Positions 59,925-64,000 of a stretch of 64,000 nucleotides of DNA are shown here, one piece after another. The position numbers and the translations under genes were made by a program. Location: positions 1-64,000 of the forward strand of contig NZ_VTWS01000002.1 of assembly GCF_008727875.1 (NCBI RefSeq). The letters are read 5' to 3'. Origin of the DNA: Larkinella humicola (GTDB lineage: Bacteria > Bacteroidota > Bacteroidia > Cytophagales > Spirosomataceae). Each line of letters starts with the position of its first letter. Position 1 is the first letter of the stretch. The notes beneath the pieces were generated by a model. That model was given only the letters and a program-made list of their open reading frames with translations, had not been told where the DNA came from and made no database searches.

Positions 59925-60385
59925 TCCGCCAGTTCGAACATCACTTCAATTTCGACCGGGATATTTTCCGGCAGCGTGCCCATGCCCACGGCCGAGCGAA
60001 CGCCGACGCCGTTGTCGTCTCCCCAAACCGCCACAAAAAGCTCACTACAGCCATTGATGACGAACGGATGCCGCTCAAAGTCGTCCGTTGCATTCACCAT
60101 GCCCAGCGTTTTGATGACGCGTTTGATTTTGTTCAGGGTGCCAAACTTGGCTTTCAGGGTTGCCAGAATGGTCAGGCCAACCTGCTGGGCCGCCAATTTG
60201 CCTTCGTCGATGTTCATGTCGGCCCCAATGCGGCCGATGATGCGGCTTCCGTCGTTTTTCACCGGCCCATGACCGGAAACGTAGACGAATTTGTCGACAA
60301 TCAGACACGGTTTGTACACACCCATCGGCTTCGGCGCGGGCGGCAGGGTCAGCCCGAGTTGGGCGAATTTTTCGTCGGGAGTCAT
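59921..60385 (-). CDS. RidA family enamine/imine deaminase-like protein
   Basis: Product of 154 aa from ATG 60385 (TPDEKFAQLGLTLPPAPKPMGVYKP, the usual start in this subgroup). The frame continues upstream to 60484 through a short duplicated GPEPD unit that I regard as non-coding. The RidA fold shows in FVYVSGHGPVKNDG, IDEGKLAAQQVGLTILATL and GVGVRSAVGMGTLPENIPVEIEVMFEL. The Arg in VRSAVGMGTLP is placed like the catalytic Arg of RidA, unlike the other Rid protein at 5846. RidA hydrolyses 2-aminoacrylate and related enamines formed by PLP dehydratases, which fits the neighbouring D-TA/D-serine dehydratase-like gene. Confidence 0.9.
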   Translation of the reverse strand: MTPDEKFAQLGLTLPPAPKPMGVYKPCLIVDKFVYVSGHGPVKNDGSRIIGRIGADMNIDEGKLAAQQVGLTILATLKAKFGTLNKIKRVIKTLGMVNATDDFERHPFVINGCSELFVAVWGDDNGVGVRSAVGMGTLPENIPVEIEVMFELAD

Positions 60386-60509
60386 AAGTGCAGGTTCTGC
60401 GAGATGGTCAGGCTCAGGCCCAAATGTTAAGTTTTTATCGGGTTCAGGCCCGAGGTTCAGATACATGTGCGAGGTGTATTCCATATAAACTAGTTGGTTT
60501 TGGGTTTAC

Positions 60510-60562
60510 GGTTTTCGGTGGCTGACGCATTCGGGGACAGCTTGCGTCAGCCACCGAAAACC
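60510..60562. repeat. Intergenic palindrome, family D copy 2
   Basis: Perfect 20-base core arms 60510-60529 and 60543-60562 (GGTTTTCGGTGGCTGACGCA and complement), with looser pairing outside. It lies between the permease and RidA genes. The arms share most of their sequence with 25908-25999. Confidence 0.88.
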
Positions 60563-60587
60563 CTAAACCTAAAACTGAAAACCGTCT

Positions 60588-61907
60588 TTAAACCACCAAA
60601 TTTAATGCTAAAACGCCCAACAGCCCCACAATCGACACAATTGTTTCCATGACGGTCCAGGTTTGCAGCGTTTCTTTGATGCTCAGGTTAAAATATTCCT
60701 TGAAAAGCCAGAAACCGCCGTCGTTCAGGTGCGACATCATCAGGCTGCCGGAGCCAATGGCCAGCACCATCAGTTCCGGTTTTATGTTGGGGTTGCCCTG
60801 AATCAGCGGCAGAATGATCCCGACGGTTGTCAAGCCCGCAACGGTGGCCGAACCGACACAAACCCGGATGACGGCGGCAATGCCCCAGCCCAGCAACAAG
60901 GGCGAAATATCCACGCCCTGAAGCATAAATCCGATGTATTTGCTCGTTCCGCTGTCGATAAAAATCTGCTTCAACGCCCCGGCTCCGGCAATCACCAGCA
61001 AGACCGGCGAAGCGGCTTTGATGGCTTCTTCGAGGTCTTTCATCACTACTTTCATGGTCTGCCCCCGCCGAATGCCCAGCGTATACACCGCCACCAGCAC
61101 CGACAGCAACATCCCGATATACGGTTCGGCCAGCAGCGTAACGACCTGATGCAGCACCGAACCGGCGGGCAACACCGACTTGAGCGGGCCGGTCAGGGTC
61201 AGCAGCAAAACCGGTAACAGCGCAACAAAAAAACTGATGCCCGCTCCCGGTAGCTCATGGTCCGGAATTTCACGGATTTTGAAGAGGTCCCGGTCAATTT
61301 TGGGTTGGTATTTCGACAGGGTTTTTCCGAAAATCGGCCCCGCAATCACAATCGCCGGAATCGAGACGATGATCCCGTAAATCAAGGTTCGGCCAATGTT
61401 GGCGCCCAACTGCCCGGCAATGGCCGCGGGCGACGGGTGCGGAGGCAGGTAGCCGTGGGCCACCGACAAAGCCGCCAGCATCGGAACGGCCACGGTCATC
61501 ATCGGCAAACCCGACGAAGCCGTGATCGTGACGATGAGCGGAAAAACGATGATAAAACCGGCGTTGTAAAACAGGGGAATCCCGATGATAAAACCGGCCA
61601 GGGCTAGCCCCCAACGGAGATTTTTGACCCCAAATATTTTAATCAGGACGTTGGTAATGCGCATGGCGGCTCCGCTTTCGGCGACCAGTCGGCCCAGCAT
61701 GGCTCCAAATCCGACAATCAGAACCAGTTCGCCCAGCGTTCCGCCGATGCCCGTCTGAATGGATTTGCCAACAGCCGCAACATCCATTCCCGACGCCAGC
61801 CCAATGGCGAGTGACACCAGAACGAACGAGATGAACGTATCGATCTTGACAAAAGCGATCAGAAATACCAGGGCCAGAATGCCCAGAAAGGTGAGTAGAA
61901 GTGGCAT
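60588..61907 (-). CDS. GntP-family permease (gluconate or D-serine type)
   Basis: Product of 439 aa with about twelve membrane helices and the GntP marks: IGGTLGELVLIVGFGAMLGRLVAESGAAMRI, GIPLFYNAGFIIVFPLI, SVAHGYLPPHPSPAAIAGQLGANIGRTL and FWLFKEYFNLSIKETLQTWTVMETIVSIVGL. The family includes gluconate transporters and DsdX, the D-serine permease. Given the D-TA-type enzyme and RidA downstream on the same strand, import of D-serine or D-threonine is the better guess. It lacks any gluconate-kinase neighbour. Confidence 0.9.
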   Translation of the reverse strand: MPLLLTFLGILALVFLIAFVKIDTFISFVLVSLAIGLASGMDVAAVGKSIQTGIGGTLGELVLIVGFGAMLGRLVAESGAAMRITNVLIKIFGVKNLRWGLALAGFIIGIPLFYNAGFIIVFPLIVTITASSGLPMMTVAVPMLAALSVAHGYLPPHPSPAAIAGQLGANIGRTLIYGIIVSIPAIVIAGPIFGKTLSKYQPKIDRDLFKIREIPDHELPGAGISFFVALLPVLLLTLTGPLKSVLPAGSVLHQVVTLLAEPYIGMLLSVLVAVYTLGIRRGQTMKVVMKDLEEAIKAASPVLLVIAGAGALKQIFIDSGTSKYIGFMLQGVDISPLLLGWGIAAVIRVCVGSATVAGLTTVGIILPLIQGNPNIKPELMVLAIGSGSLMMSHLNDGGFWLFKEYFNLSIKETLQTWTVMETIVSIVGLLGVLALNLVV

Positions 61908-61946
61908 TTAGGAAAGTCGAGGATTTAGGGGTTCGGGGCGTAAGTT

Positions 61947-62030
61947 AATGATGAATTATGAATGATGAACGATGAATTTTAAACAAGCACTTTAACTCCA
62001 TTCATCGTTCATCTTTCATAGTTCATCATT
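61947..62030. repeat. Intergenic palindrome, family B copy 2
   Basis: Arms 61947-61977 and 62000-62030 (31 bases, two mismatches) built from the same ATGATGAAT units as 24447-24539. The right arm encodes the last residues and stop of McrC. Confidence 0.88.
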
Positions 62031-63280
62031 GTCACCGAAACCGCTTCCTCCAGCGGCACATTCACATCGAACGGAACAACGCGCAGGTGCAGGAATTCGT
62101 CGTAACCGAAAAGCTCGAGCGGTTTTTGAAAAAGCATGGTGGCCGGGTAAATCAGAACCAGGCCCGACGCCCCGTATTTCTTCCCGTAGGCGTATACTTG
62201 GTACAGATCGGCCTGGTCGATGCCGTAGTTTCCGGCGGAATTGGTGGCATCGATTCGTTTCCATTTGGTATCCAAAACCGTTGTTACGCCGTTCTGGCGC
62301 AGGATAAGATCCGGTCGCAGTTTGAATTTCCGCAGTCCGCTGTGGTTATCGATCAGGTGCTGCGACGCTTCCTGTACAACGAGGTCGCCCGTGGTGACAT
62401 ACCGTTTAAACCCGGCCGCAACGTAGTCTTCAAAAACCCGTTCCATCGGAAACAAGAGCGCCAAATTAAGGTGTTTACCAGCCGTCAGACCCAAAGCCCG
62501 GCCACTCAGCAGGGCTTCGGCCCAGCGCAAAGCCGGTTGGTAGTGGATAAAAAGCCGGTTACCCGCTGTAATGGTCCGCAGATCCTCCGCAATCCGGTCC
62601 GACGGCGGGATGTCATCCATCGCAAACAGCAGTTGACGGATGCGGCTCTGGTTCAAAACCGTCCGGGCGCGGGTCTGCACAAATTCCAGAGCGGATTTCA
62701 GCAGGCGGTTGGGGGGGAGATTGGTCGTTTGCTCGTCGAACGTGGAGACCATACGCTCGGCGTGGTAGCGGTTTTGCCGGATCTGCTCCGCCAGTTCCAG
62801 CTTCCCTTTCAAAAACCGCTGATTCGTCGTTTGCGACACATACGACTTCTGCAAGCCCCGCGTCAGGAGCGGGGTCACTTCGTCCAGAAACATCGCGATA
62901 AAAACCTCCCACAACGGCAGTCGGCTGATGCCCAGCCGCACTGACTCGACGGACCGAAAGGGGCTGTTGCGCAGGTGAAGCAACATTCGCAGCAGGGCAG
63001 CCCGGGCCGCGTCGGGTTCTTCGCTGGTAGTTTTGGGCAAAATCTCAAGCTGGGTTCCGTCTCTGGTTTCGAGCAAACCGACGTAGTTTTTCACCCGGAT
63101 GCACTCCCGACCCCGTTGCAAAAAAAACGTCATCACCGCATCGGCCTCGTTTTCAGTCACGAAGTTTTTAAGAGCTTCAAAGGTGGTATCGGCCAGATAC
63201 AGTTCCGTCAGCGAATTCGGCCGATCCGGAAAATCCCGGATGCGCCGGATGATGCCGTATTCGGTAATGGAAAGCGTCAT
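62009..63280 (-). CDS. mcrC: McrC family restriction-system nuclease subunit
   Basis: Product of 423 aa. McrC features: an N-terminal domain with FLQRGRECIRVKNYVGLLETRDGTQLEILPK and FLDEVTPLLTRGLQKSYV. The C-terminal PD-(D/E)xK nuclease core reads KLRPDLILRQNGVTTVLDTKWK, with catalytic Asp in RPDLIL and DTKWK. In the McrBC system it is the cleavage subunit activated by the AAA+ GTPase McrB, cutting methylated DNA. No mcrB gene is next to it: a META-domain gene precedes it by 23 bases and a permease follows. The C-terminus (MMNYER, stop) lies in a palindromic element and may not be native. Confidence 0.92.
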   Translation of the reverse strand: MTLSITEYGIIRRIRDFPDRPNSLTELYLADTTFEALKNFVTENEADAVMTFFLQRGRECIRVKNYVGLLETRDGTQLEILPKTTSEEPDAARAALLRMLLHLRNSPFRSVESVRLGISRLPLWEVFIAMFLDEVTPLLTRGLQKSYVSQTTNQRFLKGKLELAEQIRQNRYHAERMVSTFDEQTTNLPPNRLLKSALEFVQTRARTVLNQSRIRQLLFAMDDIPPSDRIAEDLRTITAGNRLFIHYQPALRWAEALLSGRALGLTAGKHLNLALLFPMERVFEDYVAAGFKRYVTTGDLVVQEASQHLIDNHSGLRKFKLRPDLILRQNGVTTVLDTKWKRIDATNSAGNYGIDQADLYQVYAYGKKYGASGLVLIYPATMLFQKPLELFGYDEFLHLRVVPFDVNVPLEEAVSVTMMNYER

Positions 63281-63303
63281 GGCGTTGGTTTACCGCGTGT
63301 TAC

Positions 63304-64000
63304 TCATTTCTTTTCAACCGTTTTCCGAAACGACATCACATACTTGCCGTCGGCCAGCAAGGTCAGGCGGTTGTTGCTGATGCGGTAGAGCGTTACGCTT
63401 TGCAAAGCCGTCAGAAAACCGCTTTCGAAGTTGTAGGGACAAGCCCGACGCGTCGTCGAAAGGGCCTCGAACCGGACGTTATCGCCATCGGCTTTCACCT
63501 GGCCGTTCAGGGTATTACAGCCGGTGAATCCCTGCAACCGGTTCTCTTTCAGGTTGATGTCGAGTGTCGGAATTTGCCGGTTTACAAACTGCTCGGCGTG
63601 GAGCCGCTGCCCGCGGTAGGTTTCCAGCACCCACTGGCTGTTCAGCCGGGTCGCGCCGTTGAGAAACGTTCCGCAACCGCTGTAGCGCTGGCCGTTGGCT
63701 TCAATCGTCACGCCGTATGCGAAGGTCTGGCCGGAACGGGTATCCCGGCACACCACCGGACTAATGACCACCTTCAGTCGCCCCTCGCGCCGGGTGGCCG
63801 CTGCCGAACGGCTGGCAGATCGGCTGTTTGACCCGGTTGTACTGGCGATCAGCGGGGCATCGAACAAGATACCGTTGCTGCGCGGATCGCGTTGTGACTT
63901 GGGAACAGCCGCCGTGAGCAACGGCCCGTTCTGGGTCTGAAAACGAATGGTTTTGGTAAAATCGATGTCCAGTGTCCAGGTCGGCGTGTTGCCCTGGGCC
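63304..64000 (-). CDS. META/HslJ-domain protein, 5' end outside the window
   Basis: Partial: the frame is open to the window edge, so the start lies beyond 64000. The visible part has a COG3650-like domain (TPTWTLDIDFTKTIRFQT at the edge, then VVCRDTRSGQTFAYGVTI and YSGCGTF) and a C-terminal META/HslJ domain (LNSQWVLETYRGQRL, LQGFTGCNTLNGQVKADGDNVRF, TTRRACPYN). The two domains commonly occur together in secreted or lipoprotein stress proteins of Gram-negative bacteria. McrC starts 23 bases downstream, so the two genes are probably on one transcript. Confidence 0.8.
   Translation of the reverse strand, partial: AQGNTPTWTLDIDFTKTIRFQTQNGPLLTAAVPKSQRDPRSNGILFDAPLIASTTGSNSRSASRSAAATRREGRLKVVISPVVCRDTRSGQTFAYGVTIEANGQRYSGCGTFLNGATRLNSQWVLETYRGQRLHAEQFVNRQIPTLDINLKENRLQGFTGCNTLNGQVKADGDNVRFEALSTTRRACPYNFESGFLTALQSVTLYRISNNRLTLLADGKYVMSFRKTVEKK

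Noticed and set aside
60386-60484. Longer start for the second RidA gene
   Set aside because: The added residues are a short repeated GPEPD unit unlike any RidA N-terminus, and the usual start sequence begins at 60385.

Overview
The window looks like a chromosomal segment of a Bacteroidota bacterium of the order Cytophagales, most like the Spirosoma/Larkinella group. The signs are two SusC/SusD pairs, an ECF sigma/FecR switch in front of an STN-containing SusC, many lipoproteins, a hybrid histidine kinase of the usual Bacteroidota build, start sites without clear Shine-Dalgarno sequences, and a few -7 boxes of the Bacteroidota form TAnnTTTG. Base composition is moderately GC-rich apart from one AT-rich lipoprotein gene at 2869-3687. 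I found no rRNA, tRNA, CRISPR array or intact insertion sequence.

Layout. 127-10000: a TMTC-like membrane glycosyltransferase, small enzymes and regulators, then a large PAS/GAF hybrid kinase followed by a RidA-like gene. 10217-12127: three small secreted proteins. 12124-23495: eight consecutive minus-strand genes that appear to form one system. They encode a tubulin/FtsZ-superfamily GTPase, a 1194-residue protein with an actin/Hsp70-type ATPase core, a VWA-like lipoprotein, two multi-pass membrane proteins, and three single-pass membrane proteins. Two of those three share a duplicated domain. This is the best candidate for an undescribed system. 23617-26469: ksgA, mgtE and dtd. 27224-33690: SusC/SusD pair 1, an EEP hydrolase and a DUF2237 protein. 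33959-42133, minus strand: ECF sigma -> FecR -> SusC -> SusD -> Tat-exported beta-propeller protein, a cell-surface signalling uptake locus. 42330-57324: housekeeping and small genes (MazG-like, c-type cytochrome, GroES-like, yidD, lgt, MFS carrier, BamA-like protein, nitrilase-family hydrolase), a degraded sulfite-oxidase-like fragment, and a divergent APP1 phosphatase / diacylglycerol-kinase-family pair. 57516-61907, minus strand: GntP/DsdX-like permease -> RidA -> D-threonine-aldolase-fold enzyme -> SGNH hydrolase -> hypothetical protein, probably for D-serine or D-threonine use. 62009-64000: McrC without a visible McrB, and a META-domain protein cut by the window edge.

A second theme is intergenic palindromes. 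More than a dozen gaps hold long inverted repeats (18-53 bp arms). Several belong to families with two or more related copies inside these 64 kb. Some can act as terminators. Others lie between divergent starts or inside a same-strand cluster, and two supply the last codons and the stop of the neighbouring gene (ksgA and mcrC). They look like small dispersed elements rather than ordinary terminators.
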